From positions 13,463,876 through 13,527,875 of the forward strand of contig NC_067115.1 of assembly GCF_021347895.1 (NCBI RefSeq): a stretch of DNA of 64,000 bases. The letters are read 5' to 3'. The notes below the pieces were generated by a model, which saw only the letters and a program-made list of their open reading frames with translations, had not been told where the DNA came from and searched no databases. Of the stretch, positions 42,139 to 61,747 are shown piece by piece. The stretch is from Acanthochromis polyacanthus (Eukaryota > Chordata > Actinopteri > Pomacentridae). Positions within the stretch are counted from its first letter, which is position 1. Every line of letters starts with the position of its first letter. Made by a program: the position numbers and the translations under genes.

Positions 42139-42708
42139 TAGCCTAGCCGCGCTAGACAACCCACGGCAGCGAATTTAATTCTCTGCCAGGGTGGGTCTAG
42201 TTACCCTCCATAAGGCTCGAGGCTGGATTCTCCTAAAACTGGCCGGACGAATCACCATGAAGTGTAGAGTCAGAAGGCGGGCGTAGCGAAGTGACGACAG
42301 AGGCACGATGATTCTGACAGAAACAACCAGCAGTTATCTTTCGACTCGGCTTTGGCCACAGCCCTTAAAGATTTGAAGCTAAAATTCAACTTGAAAGATA
42401 AACAAAGGACGGCACTGAAGTGTTTCATTGAGAAGAAAGACATATTTGGACTTATGCCGACGGGATATGGCAAATCCTTAATATACCAGTTGGCTCCGCT
42501 GGTTGGGAAGCTAATGGGACTTAGCCACAATCCGCCGGCGCTCTAGGAACTCTGTCAGCCTATTCGTTGTGCTGATTGGTTGTATACCTACCCAATTGCT
42601 GCAGAGTGATTTGAAAGACAACCTTTTAGCCCGCCTCCCTCCCTGTCGAGCGGCCCTAGACCCTTGTGCCTTCAGAATTCAGAACATGGGTCTAGCGCGG
42701 CTAGGCTA
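42139..42708 (+). mobile_element. TIR transposon copy B, 9-bp target duplication, carrying a RecQ-like fragment
   Basis: A 570-bp element with 19-bp perfect inverted ends tagcctagccgcgctagac and exact 9-bp duplications cttgcatgc at 42130-42138 and 42709-42717. The left 189 bp and right 174 bp match copy A at 8148-8700. The 207-bp interior is unrelated to copy A and encodes a helicase fragment. No transposase is present. Confidence 0.92.
42295..42546 (+). pseudogene. RecQ-like DNA helicase fragment captured inside the transposon
   Basis: An open frame with no in-frame ATG before the Walker A Met, running from the element's left end through the interior to a stop in its right end. It reads SALATALKDLKLKFNL, then LKDKQRTALKCFIEKKD (the RecQ motif-0 region, with its Gln) and MPTGYGKSLIYQLAPLV (motif I/Walker A, Lys and Ser intact). 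The family usually continues into further helicase motifs, but here the frame leaves similarity after GLSHNP and enters terminal DNA. It cannot make a helicase. It is either captured host sequence or a remnant of an autonomous element's own helicase. Confidence 0.75.
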
Positions 42709-42717
42709 CTTGCATGC

Positions 42718-44629
42718 ATCATTAAAATGAAAATTTCACCCCCAAAAAACCTAAAAGGCTTCCTTACTGCATGACCCAAATCCTCTGCAAAACTTCAGAT
42801 TTTCAGTGTTGTCATTTGCCGCCAAGTGGTTGTTGTTTCTTATAGTGAGAGGGATTTGAAAATGGTAACATATGGATAGTGGTAGGGAAGGACAAAAGCA
42901 CCTGAAATGGGCAACAGAAGGCTGATACCCACATCCTACAGTTCAGCCAGCGAGTCAGACCAGAGTAAAACAGACAGTAAAGCATAGTATATTTTTGGGC
43001 GGGGCTATCTTATGATTGTGAAAAGTCAGATTTACCCAATCATTCATCATATCCAGGTTAAAAAAAACAAGATGACAATGACCAAATTGAAACTCGTGAT
43101 TTCTAAATGGTATTCCACCAACCATGGTTGACAGTAAACATGACACTAAGGAAGACTCTGTAGTATTCTCCTTTGTAGTAACACACATTAGCAAAGTCAT
43201 TTCCAGTGCGAACCTCTTTGCCACAAACTTAATTTTCTATCGAATGAAAGCATCAAGTAGCTATTTTTAAAAAAAATATTCCGGACATCCCAGACATGAC
43301 ACAGGAACAGCAGGGACAACAGCTGTGTGTGACTGTATGGAATAAATCGCATTGTACATTAGTTTTTAATGATTTAACCAAAATACACATAAATTCAGAC
43401 GCCATCTTTGAGGATAATGTCTTTCATTATCAGGACAGATGCATGCTGACTGTAATTTTAGCATCAATACAAACCCAGATGCAGAATCTGCTTGGATATT
43501 ATTGCAAGACCGCTTCCATATTGATCCACCAGAACATGTTGAGAGTAAACGCTGCTTTCAGATGTTCCATCTAAATAGCCATCAGCTACACTTCCTGCAC
43601 ACTTCCTGGCTGTTTGTTTGAGCTCATGTGTTTGGAAGAGGGGAGGTGCATACGATTGTGTGTGTTTTCACCCCAGCTTGTCCGTGAGGCTTAGCCGTGA
43701 AATCAATCCCATTCCACACACCCTGACCTCCAAATGAAAATACCCTCCAGCGGGCCGCTGCATCCCCCCGACTCCTTAAAGGAGTTTTCATATCTTTGTT
43801 CCGTCTTGCCTCATTCCCACATCCCCCCGTGAACATAAACACTGTGAGGGCAGGGACAGGGAACACAGTGAAGGTGGCTACTGGAATCTTTTGCAGAACT
43901 TGGCGGTCACAAGAGCGTTATGAATCTTTAATGTGAGATGTTAGCACGGCAAGGAGAGGAAATGTGCTGAAAACATGATTATGGACTCATGGGGAGGAGG
44001 AAACCGTTGACTCGGGGAGAGAGATAGAGATATCAAGCAAGGGAGCAAGGATGAAAGAATTTTGAAGGGCAAAGAAGGTAAAGAGGGATAACATTTTTTT
44101 TTTCTTTTAAAGCTTGTGCTGCTTAAGGCGAAGGCATTTTTCCACAGCTTAACCGAACCAAGTTGTGACCAGAGCTGCTCACAGAGTCGATGGAGTATGA
44201 CAGTAAATACAGTATTGTGTGCTTTACAGCAGCTTTAGAGCTACACAATTTGGTTTGACAGCAGCATTTTTCGTGAGAGGCAGAAATAAAGCAAAGCAGG
44301 AGGCTTTGGACAAGGATGTCAAGAGGGAGTCAAGAGCCTGTGTTGTGTTTAATGGCAGTAAAGTCAAGAGCGATACTGTGATTTCAGTGTGACTGTGAGA
44401 CAACATAACTGAACTTTAAGTGGACCAAGTTGTTTAGTCTGTCACCTCTGAAAGTAAAATAAATCCTACATCTGAGTGTCTGCCGTCTGTGTCTCCTCTT
44501 TTATATAAATCTGTCCACCAGCAGGTGTACTTGCGGGCCTCGAGATTCTGATTTAGATGCCATGTGAAGGTGCATTGCTTTGACTTGTAGCACTGGAATA
44601 CAGCCTGAAAACGCAGTTCCTATGTAGGG
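42718..44629. other. Non-coding DNA, nothing recognised
   Basis: No exon, RNA or strong repeat recognised. Confidence 0.4.
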
Positions 44630-45090
44630 CATTCACCCCTCTTGGAGGTTGCCGCTTTTATTACTTTTCAGCATGGAACCATGGTTAATATAATTAGGCT
44701 TATTTGAAAAAATTCATGATCTATTCTTTCATATCAGCGTGAAAACAGTGTTCTTTTGCCTTCATGTTGTAGTTATAACCAGTGGCATTACCTTCCAGAT
44801 ACAGGCGTCTTTATACTACAATCACATATTGTGTGACCTCTACCACCAACTGGTTGCAGCTTTGTTGAGTTAGACAAGCCACTTTAAAGGGGATGAATGT
44901 TATGCAGTTGTTATACAGTTTTATATTTTAAATTATCTGGCATTGCTTTGTAGGAATCTGTTTTCATGTTGACATTGAAGAGTCTTTTTTTTGTAAATTT
45001 TTGTCAAAAAATAAACTGACCATATATTAATATTAAAAAATGTTGGGAAATTTCCAAGGTGGATGAATACACTTGTTAGGCACTGTAGCA
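44630..45090. mobile_element. Non-autonomous Tc1-like element
   Basis: The left end (gggcattcacccctcttgga) and the reverse complement of the right end (acagtgcctaac, then gtattcatccaccttgg) are related to each other and to the fish Tc1 terminus also seen at 34287. No transposase coding remains. Confidence 0.6.
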
Positions 45091-47212
45091 AGTTTTAAGC
45101 CCAAAAATCAATGGGCTATGCAAAAGTGATGGTATGTTTTCTGGAAATTACCACAGTCTAACCACTGGCATGAAACAATCCGGCTTTAATACAAGCAATG
45201 AATTCTCAGAAATTCAAGTCGTAAATGCTTCAAAAAAGCTCTTTGTTATTCTCCTCACTCCAAAAAACAAAGGAAACTCGGGAAAGTCATAATATCTTAT
45301 TTCAGGGTGATTAAATCTTATTTTGTGCAGCCAGAGAGAAATAATCTTGTTATTAAACTTGTTTCAAGGTGACTGCTCTTGATTTAGATTGGTGAGGTAT
45401 TCAATCTATTTTTCAGCTCAAGCTGAAAACTGACAAACCTGACTGGCCGATTTCACCTCACTTGTGAGGTGCACAGTGTGTGCTTGACGAGATTAATCTT
45501 GACAATTTCACTAAAATAAGATATTTCAACTTTTGGGGCTTTTTTTGTGGTGTTGCGTATCAAGAAATGTTCTGAGCTTTGGACAGAGCCTGGCTAGATG
45601 TGGCCGTCACCTCCGGGCTTTTAACATACACAATTTAAAACATCCAAATCTCAACAAAAAAGAGGAGAATTTGTGTATTGGTGACTGGTATATGCTGTAT
45701 TTATTCCCGATTCCATATCACACATACAATATATTTCAACTGATATGAAGTTGGTACCCATTAACACGTTTTATTTATGAGCCATTTTTCTCTGCAGTGG
45801 CAGTTTAAACAGACAGACGTCGACTCTGTATCATTAGATTAATGAGGCGCTCTTCTCATGTCACAGCAACACATTCAGACTCTCCTCCTCTCTCTTTGTC
45901 ACAGCTTTGATATCAGCCGGCTGCTGCACCAACAACTGTAGAAATGTCAAGCTATGGGACAGGTAAGAAACCCTTTCCGCCTAGTTTCTTTTTCATAAAC
46001 CTCTTCTGTGTTAATTAGAGTCTTTGATACAAGAAGACAAGCAGCCAATGAAGGTCATTGTCTGTTCTTTCCACAAGGGCCTATAATCCCGTAATTAGCT
46101 CCCATTATTCTATTTTACCATACAGCACGTTTCCTTCAGCTGCAGTCTCAAGACCTATTTACATTTGGTTGGGTTGGAGTGATTCACATTAGAAGGATTT
46201 ACATTAAATAATGAGAACTCTCTGACAGGAGTGTGTGAAATACAGGAATATTTACACAGTTGATAATCAGTAGGTGATCAATGAAATGTATTCTGTTGTG
46301 TAGGGGTGAGTTTGTCCGGTGTAAAGCCTGCAGATGAGTAATGTGTTTGCATGCTTGGTCTGGCCCAGGTGTAATCACAGTGGGTTTACAGTGGGACTAC
46401 AGAGTTAGAGGTGACCCTATGCTGTCCCCTTATGCCATCCTACATCTTCAATCAGGCCCCAGCAGGAGGCCGAGATGGCTGTGTTAATATTTAATGACTG
46501 CAAGACAAGACATACCTCCCCCCGGAGGACAGTCGGGCCCCCCGCAGCCACTCCTACAAACGGCACGCACACACGACCATATATAATCAAATGTAGCACA
46601 AATGCTGAACATTATCCTGCACACGGTGACTCTTTCTAACATGCACAGCTGAGAATGTTTCACATTACAATTTTCTATCCATCACTCTCTTCGTGCCTCG
46701 GCCCACTCCCACTTACCTCCTACAAAAATATCAATGACTCAGGTGAAGAAAAGAAGAAAGTGTACCTTGTGTCAGTAGATGATTTGCGAGCTCAGAGAAA
46801 AGCAACAAGGATGTGCTAACATTGCAGACTGGAGTCAGGTCCTGTGGTCGTCCCTCGGCTCGGTGCTGCTGTGGAGACAGACGCAGGCAAGAACAAAAGG
46901 ATCTGTCACCGATAAGCAACACAAAGGCTGCAGAGTTGAACATCTTACTCACTCAAACTCTCGCTCTGCATTCGTTTCTCTCTGTAGACTTCTTTGTATT
47001 TATTCATCTACCTATCTATTTATGAGACGACATGACAGGCCGCAGCTAATTACTGTTATAGTGGTTAATAAATCATTGAGGATTTATAATTCAGTAACAA
47101 GCTAAGATTATCTTCTGCTTTGCTATATTTAAAGGAAAATAGTTAGTAGTTATGATGCAGAGATTCAGCACCAGAATCCTTTCATTGTCAGCTACTTAAC
47201 CCTTCAACATGC
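45091..47212. other. Non-coding DNA, nothing recognised
   Basis: No recognised exon or repeat. Confidence 0.4.
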
Positions 47213-47620
47213 TACACTGTAAAAAGTAAAAAAAATCAGACAATTTTTAACTGCACTTTCGTCACCATTTATTGTTACAAATTTCCCCAGTTTTGTTAAA
47301 TTACAGATAATGATGACTAAATTTACAGAAATGAAGTCACTTTACTTGTTAACTAAAAAAACAACAACAGCAAGACTTTAAACAATGTCCACATCAAAAA
47401 TTTTAGCTATTTAACTGTGAAATTGCACAACATTTTACTGTATTTAAATGAACAAGTAGTATCGATATTTTACAGATATTTGCAATCACTGTAAAGTAGA
47501 ACTATTTATGTATGTATACCAATATTTGAAGATTATAATTTTTAACAGTTTCAGCAAAAAATTTTCCACAGTCTTTCTGCCACATTTTCACCATTTTTCC
47601 AGAATGTTTTTAACAGTGTA
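47213..47620. mobile_element. Short TIR element (acactgtaaaaa type)
   Basis: The left end tacactgtaaaaa and right end gtttttaacagtgta are inverted copies about 408 bp apart. The outermost TA could be the target duplication. AT-rich interior with no coding. Confidence 0.6.
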
Positions 47621-50354
47621 CCTTCAAGGTTAAAATTAGGACTTGTGTTGTTGTTAGAGGCAGATGACTTGGACTCATCCAGCAAGATAATACAAGTGAA
47701 TCAGCCTTTTTACTGAAGAGATGATGACAGGTCACAACAGGGAAAGTGGGAATGAAATTAATAATGTCTGAATTCCATTTCGCAGCTTCAGTTTCAGGGT
47801 CCTCAGCGGAGTGTGAGTTCTGGCTCGCTGTCACGCCATCGTGGTTTACTAGGACACTTAGACGAGTAGAACAGAGCCATCATTAATGTTATTAGTGGCA
47901 TCTGTGCATTTCCTTCCATAACAAGGTAAATGTCTGCGGTGATTAAGATTTATTAGAGAACCAGGGTGGAAGATAACTGTTTGCATCACTACACATTGAG
48001 TGACTTTCACACTCCCATTCAAAATATATTAGCAGTATGTTGGCCTTCTCAGTTTTAATGCACAGACAGACTGACAGACAGAAATATACACCAAAGCAAA
48101 TACGCATTCAGAATGAATTCAACTGCACTTGGCTATAATGCTACATAAAAAAAAAAAAAAAGAATAAAAATGGAAAACTGAGAACACAAGATAAAAATAA
48201 AATAATGTAACATTAAATTAAAATAATTGAAATTACATTGAATTAAATTAAGCCACTTTATATGAACCAAATACACATGGTAATCTAAAATAAAAAGATA
48301 ATGTAAGGTTAGAATTAAATGACATTAAATAAGTCACCTATATGAAATTAAGTTACATTTAATATGCCAGTGTACATATAAACTGTAAGAGTTTGAACCG
48401 AGAGCACTGTTAAAGTGCACTGTACGTTGGATATTATATTGCACCTTATGTATTGCACATAGATTTACCTGACTTATTACACAGTTGTTAATAAAAAAGA
48501 TCTTGCATTGAGTAATATTATGTCTGTCATTTATGTTATCTGATGATTATAGATTGATACAATATGTTAATCTAGAGTCCACTGAGAATTCTGCAAAAAA
48601 AAACACCAACAAAACACCTGCAACAACCTACAAAAATGCTAAAAAAAATGCTTCAACCCCAATATACAGACATACAATAGTTTTTCCTGTTCTTCAGATC
48701 AATCAAGGGACAATAACGCCATCCAAAATCAAATCTGGAACAAAAAACTTCTGTTCTTCTCTTTTCTTGTACAGCTTTGATGCTTCCTCTTGACCCCAGC
48801 AGTGCCGCCCACGCCTTTCCAAGGGACGAGGGGCCGCATTGGGAACGTCCTCCTGCGTCTCTGGCCTTGACAGACACAAGGACCAATGGACGCCACCTTC
48901 CACGGCTCCGGACGGTCTGTAGTCCACGGCCTCATCCATGTCCACAGTCCTTAAAACAGCCTGCCTCCATGTTTTCGTTTTTACATATCGAGAGTTTAAG
49001 CGGACAGGGGGAAGTTATTTTGGGGGGCGCTGGTTGATAAAACTCTGGATCCGAGTAGATGTGTCTCCCTGCCAACCGTGACATGGCTACCTCCTGGAGA
49101 GAAAGGGAGGGATGCTGGGGATTGGTGAGAAGAAACGAAGAGGACATCACATTGTCTGTGCTGCTAGCCTCTGTTTACAAGTGGAGATCACTGGTGGAGA
49201 AGCACATAAAACTTTCTATTTCCCCTGCTATTTGAAACCCGAATTATTTTCCCATGCTCTTCCCTCTTTCTCCCATTTCTCTCCGTGATTTTCTCCTCTT
49301 TCCTTCATCTTCAGATCTGTCATCTTCAAAGTGTTTAATGAGACTGGTGTAATCTAACTTTCTGTCTCCAAAATCCAGATGATTACATGATCATCTCCTC
49401 TACCTTCCTCGTACAAAAAATCCACAACTTTTACAGCCATTTCAACTGAAAACAAAACCTATTTGTCAAAGATGTTCTAGCAAAGAAATAAATCTAAAAA
49501 AATACAACAACCTGTGTCTTAAACCAAGATGGTCAACATTACTAGCTGCTGACAGATGTTCTAGTTCTATGAGATGCAATGTTCAGGTGTAACTTTTCCT
49601 TTTTGTATTATCTTCTTTGCTCCCTTAAAGCGCCTATATTGAAGCTGGGGAGAAGACTATACATTTCTCCATGTTGTTTTTTACAAGGAAGTAAAGTCCA
49701 AGTAAAAAGTAGATTATTGGATTAGTTTTATATATATCTATATATACAAATATAATATGATTATTATTTTTGACTTACTGGTATTAGAACTATTATATGA
49801 AAATGCATATGATATATATCAAATAATAAACAGACTTCTTTATCTAAAAGTGCATTGTTTGTTCACGTTTTATTTTAGCATGCTGAAATCACTCGAAGGT
49901 CACTGAGCGATGACTTTCAGTGCTGCAGTTCCAGGTCACATTGGACGTGTTCTGAAGCCACTTATAAGGTCAAGAACTAATCTATAAGTCACATGCAGAA
50001 GCAGTTACAAAAGCAAGTCGTTGGAAAATAGTGGTAAAAGGAAAGCCTTTTTTCCAAGTGTATGATAACAAGAAATTCAAACAATCAGCCACTAGAACAA
50101 ACACATGCAGACCACCGTGTTACCCTCCTCATTTGTAGCTTGATCTCATCCCGACAGATGGGCCACAATAGCGTCAAGCTGGAAAGAATTTCCTGTTAAA
50201 TCAGTGGAACTCTTACAGGCAGTTCTTCCTTCCTCGGCACCCACTGAGTTTCCTCGCATCCTGCAACATCTGCTGCACTAATAGGGATTTTCAACACTGC
50301 TGTGCGTGTGTCCATGTTTACAGTTTTGACAAAGAATACTATATATACACATTT

Positions 50355-50420
<66 letters not shown>

Positions 50421-51500
50421 TATTGTCCACAAATTCCTCTCAATACTTTTGATCCTCTCTGTCTATGACACTCAGTCTCAAAACACGGGTTTGCACTTAA
50501 AAATTGTTCACTATTACAGAGGTTCTTCATATTTTTTTATTTAAAAAATTGTAAAATTTTCCAAAATAGCAGGGTACTGTATAAGGAAATAATCCATTTA
50601 TTGAGGACTGCTCTCAGTGTTGGATTAATACACATTTAGAGTAAAGATGGGAACAGGACAGCATTATGTTGGACTGACACAAATAAAGTACAATCACAAA
50701 GTTCATTGCAGTAAAGGAAAGAAGCAGCCACTGCAAAAGTTTCGCTCACTGCTGTACTTTTGGTAGCTTTGGTAACAATGGAGCACTACGGCACAGAAGA
50801 ATAAAATATATCAGACAGAGTACTTCTTACTGGGACCTCTTCAGTGATTTCATTGGATTTATTGGCAATAAGAAAAAGTGTTAGCAGCCTAATTCTTGAT
50901 ATTAGTGTCAGATGAAGGCATTTAAGTCAAGGTCGGTTAAGGTCAGCCATGGCTATGCATCCAGGAAACATGTGAAAGTCAGTTCAAGGTCATAAATACA
51001 AAACTGAATTGGTTGCCTGCTGTGTTTACTGGTATGCTCAAAGTGCAAAAGAAAATAAACTGATGCTGATCTGGTTTGATCTGTTTGCTCAGAGTCATTA
51101 GGGTTTACTGATTTGCTACAGAAAATCTCTTTAATGAGGGTCTGTGCTGTGCTGGTATTTAAATCACGTCTTAAAGCTGCTGTTGCATATTGTCCTCCTA
51201 TGGGGGACCTATAGTGGCGGATGGAATTGAATGATTGCTTTATCTGTAATGCAATGAGTGCAGTGAGGGGATAAACACTGAGGAGTGTACTATTTTTTAG
51301 TTTACTTAATCATGTGTGCTATAGATGTACTTTAATACAAATGTTTCAGTATTTGCTTTATTGGTACCATTAGTCTGTCAGGATGTGCTTTATATTCAAA
51401 CTGTTTATAGGCTTTCCATCTTTTATTTCCACTCTGCTGTTGACGTGTTTGTGTGTACATCCACAAGCATCCTGCCTCAGTGTACATGTGTGAATTTATG
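47621..51500. other. Non-coding DNA, low-complexity patches
   Basis: AT-rich degenerate repeats at 48160-48380. A GC-richer block at 48780-48960 has no recognisable coding. Nothing else. Confidence 0.35.
50357..50412. repeat. (CA)n-(TA)n microsatellite
   Basis: About 14 CA units run directly into about 14 TA units, then a T-run. Confidence 0.95.
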
Positions 51501-57703
<6,203 letters not shown>

Positions 57704-58439
57704 GTAATTATCGTTTGACCCAATACAACAAGAACATTGGCCTGCCGAGCTGCAGTTAGATATGTCCAGCTTTTCACTCACTTCAAAGAGATGCCAGATG
57801 CTGCTTGGTTAGCTTCTAATAGCGGTAGCTGCTCATTTCTCCTGTTCTCACTATCTAAAAGGTCTCTTTCCCCATATTTCTATATTTTGTACTTTTTCTG
57901 AAACATTAAGAAAACAAATGAACAAATGATCAGTTTAAACTGATCTGGCTCTTTAAGCCCCAAAACCTGAAAGCTGGTTCATAAGACATGTTGTTGGTTT
58001 CTTTTTTGTTTCAAATCTGCAAAATTCTGTCATTTATATCGAAGGCATGAAAACAAAGGATCACTAGATTTTCAGTTTTCCGGTGGTTCTTAAAACATTT
58101 AATCATTGACCAAGTCTCAGGTTAAAAGTGAGATATTTTAGCAGAATCATTTATTCCCTATTTCTCATTTTAAAAAGTCAAATATAAATTATTGGATCTA
58201 ACCGGAGTGTGTAAAAAACTATAAATCCCGTGCCCTTTCAGTACAGCCATGAAGCCACTAGTAACTCTGCTGTAATCAACAGTCATATGATGGAAATTCA
58301 GGGATCTGTCAGATGAACTCTGCTGAACTGCAGGCAGTGCTTACACAAAACAGTTAGAGATAAATATGGAATTTATTTAAAATTTAAGTGGTAAAATGTC
58401 TCTAGCATGTAGAGTATCTTTTGCTCGTGTAGCCACACC

Positions 58440-58722
58440 TCCTTGGTTGTCCCCAGGGCAAGATATAAAAAGTATGGTGACCACTCTTTTGCCGTTCTTG
58501 GCCCTAAGCTTTGGAATTCTCTTCCATCGCACTTACAGTCTATTTCTGAATTAAATGTTTCTAAACGTCGTCTGAAAACGCACTTGTTCCGTGTAGCGTT
58601 TGACGCTTAGCTTATTTTAGAACTGTGTGTTTCTTAAAATGCTTTTACTTATTTATTTTGTTTTACTGTGGTAAGCGCCTTGTGCTCCTTTTGGCTGTTG
58701 GAAAGTGCTTTATAAATAAAAT
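58440..58722 (+). mobile_element. L2-type LINE, 5'-truncated 3' end
   Basis: Encodes KKYGDHSFAVLGPKLWNSLP, then RRLKTHLFRVAFDA and a stop (58608-58610), the C-terminus of a fish LINE ORF2. The tail gtgctttataaataaaattt runs into the TTGA repeat. Confidence 0.75.
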
Positions 58723-58751
58723 TTGATTGATTGATTGATTGATTGATTGAC

Positions 58752-58802
<51 letters not shown>

Positions 58803-58822
58803 CTGATTGATTGATTGATTGA
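58723..58822. repeat. (TTGA)n microsatellite at a LINE tail
   Basis: About 25 units, with two ACTGA variants, expanded from the LINE 3' terminal repeat. Confidence 0.95.
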
Positions 58823-61230
58823 TGTTTTTCCAGTATAAATATCACCTGTGGATAATTGGAAAAATGATGTGCATTAATTCTAAGTTGTATTTTTTTTTTT
58901 TTTTAAATGTTATACATTTTTTTAAGCAAAGAAATGAAGCATTTGTTTTCCTTTTCTATTTTTAATTTATGGCATTAAAACTATTATACCACACAGAAGA
59001 CACTTTTGAGTCTCATGGCTGTGCTGCTTTCATAGAGGGTCTTTCTACTACAGTGAAAAATTGGTCCAACGCAAGAAAACATGTCACAGGAGCAAAAAAA
59101 AGCCAGAAAATCAGGAACTCAGGATGTCATACGTAAGTAATATAAGAGTTTAGTGCAAAACCTTCCCTGATAATTTTTCCACAGTGTACCATTGTGTGAT
59201 GTTAGTAAAGCTTAATTCTCTGCAGAAAGGGGATTTTTGGACAAAATGCAAAAACAAATAGGGTACCATTTCAGCTCCTCCTCTTACACTGATGGGCATT
59301 CACACACACAGACATGCACGCATTCAGCCAGAAGACAAGGTGAGAAATAAAGAGCCATCTTAGATCGTTTCACTATATTAGTTTAGCTACAGGGCTTGAA
59401 ATAAAAGATGAGATGACTCCTTGGGGATGTTTCTGATGACTTTCTCGCCTCTTGCTCTTCACCAGATTGACATTCCAAGTCCCCCTTTTTTCTCTGATTT
59501 TATTATCACTTTAAAAATAGCCAAGCCTCAGCAGCCATCTCCAAAAAAACAGACTGGAATGCTCTCTGACAAAGGAGAGATGTGTGCAAACATGATTACA
59601 GTAGACAAGAAGAGATTAAATATAAAGCTTTCACATAGTAATGATGAAAAACACATGAGTGAAACAATAAATTCTGAAATTATAATCTCTGCACAATCAT
59701 GCTTTCAGTGATATAATGGATTATAATCCATCTGCTTTAACCCTGAGTTTGTGCACAATGTGCAAGTAAAAAATACTTGATAAAATGTTTTTAAAAGTAC
59801 AAATCGCCTTTACTAAATTTGCAGAATATGCAGATATGCTAGTTTTTCATGGGAGGGAAAAAACAAGTTCAGTATATTTCTGTCGGTATGAAATGATAAA
59901 GGATGCTAAGAAGTTGCACTTGAACACAGACACCGGTATGAATGAGAATTAACCGCCCACCATATGCAAACACAAATACAAGAATCTGTTAATCTGCATG
60001 CACGTCAATATGCCATTAGTGCCACTTGAAGTTAGAGGGAATAGGTATCATTCCTACGAGACTATCAGCTCGGCAGCGGCTTTAGGCAGATTTGTTTGGG
60101 CTTATCCTTCCTGTTGATGGAGGGACTTTGAGCCATAGAAGGAAAGACTGGTGGGGTGAATGAATTGTGGGTACAAAGGCTCAAAGGGGCTGAGTGAGGT
60201 TGAGTTTAGAAGAGATGTCACACATCATAGAGTCAGCAGAAAGAGCGTGACCATCAGAGAGGAAAACTTTGATTTCTGTTCATATTTTTTGACTATAGTG
60301 GTGCTCTGATTTCCCCATTTAGTAACCATTGCCACTACTAATTTCTGACCTAAAACAAATTCTCTTCTGTGTCCAAGCAAAGTATTCCATAATCTCGATA
60401 AATCTGCTAACATCTAACAAACAATCTGCTAAGTAAAAAAAAGCCAGCTAGATTTCTTACAGCATAACAAGATTAAGATCCCAAAACCATCCCAGCGGCT
60501 CTTTAAAGCTGCACTGAGGCACAGCGGTGCTTAGAGCTAAACAGTAGTGTCAGCGTCCTGCCATTCTGACCAGCTCACAATGGTAGCACTAACATCGTAT
60601 CATATATTTAGCGTGTCAGCAACATTAGCTAATTACGACAAAATACAACGGGTTGATGGGAATGTTTTGGTCATAATCCAAAGGTTTACGGGGTTTAAAA
60701 TGCAAAGTGACATGAGCAAAACTTCTAAAAGTTCTATGTTACTACATTAATAAAATGAAGAATATACTTTTTTTTCCTTAATACCCCAATTAGGAAGCTT
60801 TAATAGGTCTGTAAAGCTATTGAGGGGGAACATATAACAAACCTAATCTATGTTTATTGTTAATGGCTTGGCTTAAATGGCCACAACAAATGGGAGACAT
60901 TCAAGGGATAATTTAAAAATGCTTTTTCAGCTAAATCTAACCAAAATAAACAAACATAATATGGGATTGTGGTCAGTAATGTCTGTGGTGCACATGTGTG
61001 AATAATATGAGTGTGGGTGTTGTAAGGTGCAAGAACAAACATATAGAAGAAACTAAAGCAACATAACCCAAATCAGGTTCTGAGGTGTCTGCGGTGAGAG
61101 GCTGTGAGACTTATTAGACTGCAGCCACAACTTAAGTAAACCCAGCAAGACACTGGGTGTCACAGGTGTTCCTGATCAACCACAGCAGCCACCTGCAGAG
61201 CAAACAGAAATACAGGTTAGTGCAAGAACA
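58823..61230. other. Non-coding DNA, nothing recognised
   Basis: AT-rich; no exon or element recognised. Confidence 0.4.
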
Positions 61231-61472
61231 ACTCCCCTGTGGCTCAGGTGGTACATTGCAAGGCTGGTGGTCCGATCCTTGCCCCCCCACACACACACAA
61301 CAAAGTGTTGATGAGCAAGACACTGACCCCAAAGTTGCTCCCGATGGCATCAAACACCTTTGCTACTATAGCTGTGCAAATGTGTGAGTAAAAATACGCA
61401 TTGCAAAAGTGCCTGAAGTGCCAGCAAATTGGCAAAAGTGCTATATAAGTGTAGAGCAATTGCCGTTTACCA
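61231..61472 (+). mobile_element. tRNA-derived SINE
   Basis: A-box-like tggctcaggtggt (from 61240) and B-box-like ggtccgatcc (61269-61278) are spaced as in a tRNA promoter. The body has gagcaagacactgaccccaa and tgctcccgatggc, and the LINE-like tail is gtgctatataagtgtagagc. It matches a SINE common in fish genomes. The head is too diverged to be a tRNA gene. Confidence 0.75.
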
Positions 61473-61747
61473 AGAGAACCCCAGCAGTCATCACATTAAA
61501 CATATTGCCTTCCTACAACAAGCTACCCAACTGTTAACACACACCTAACACACCCACTTGAATAGAAACCTGTTTCGAATGCAATGCTTTCCTCTCCCTG
61601 TATTGTGACAAACTTGAGTCGTATAATTCAGGAAATTCAAACACAAATACACACCCAGCAGCTTTTCCTCTGTTCTGCCTGCCATGCCTATTTGGATTCT
61701 ATTGGCCATATGGGTATTCATCACATGGTGCGAACGTCAATGTTCAA

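Noticed and set aside
48690..48960. GC-richer block preceded by a polypyrimidine-AG, considered as a host exon
   Set aside because: None of the frames resembles ccdc85a or any protein I know, and no matching donor was found.
61231..61310. Possible tRNA gene from A-box and B-box matches
   Set aside because: The cloverleaf arms are not complementary, and the downstream body is a known type of fish SINE.
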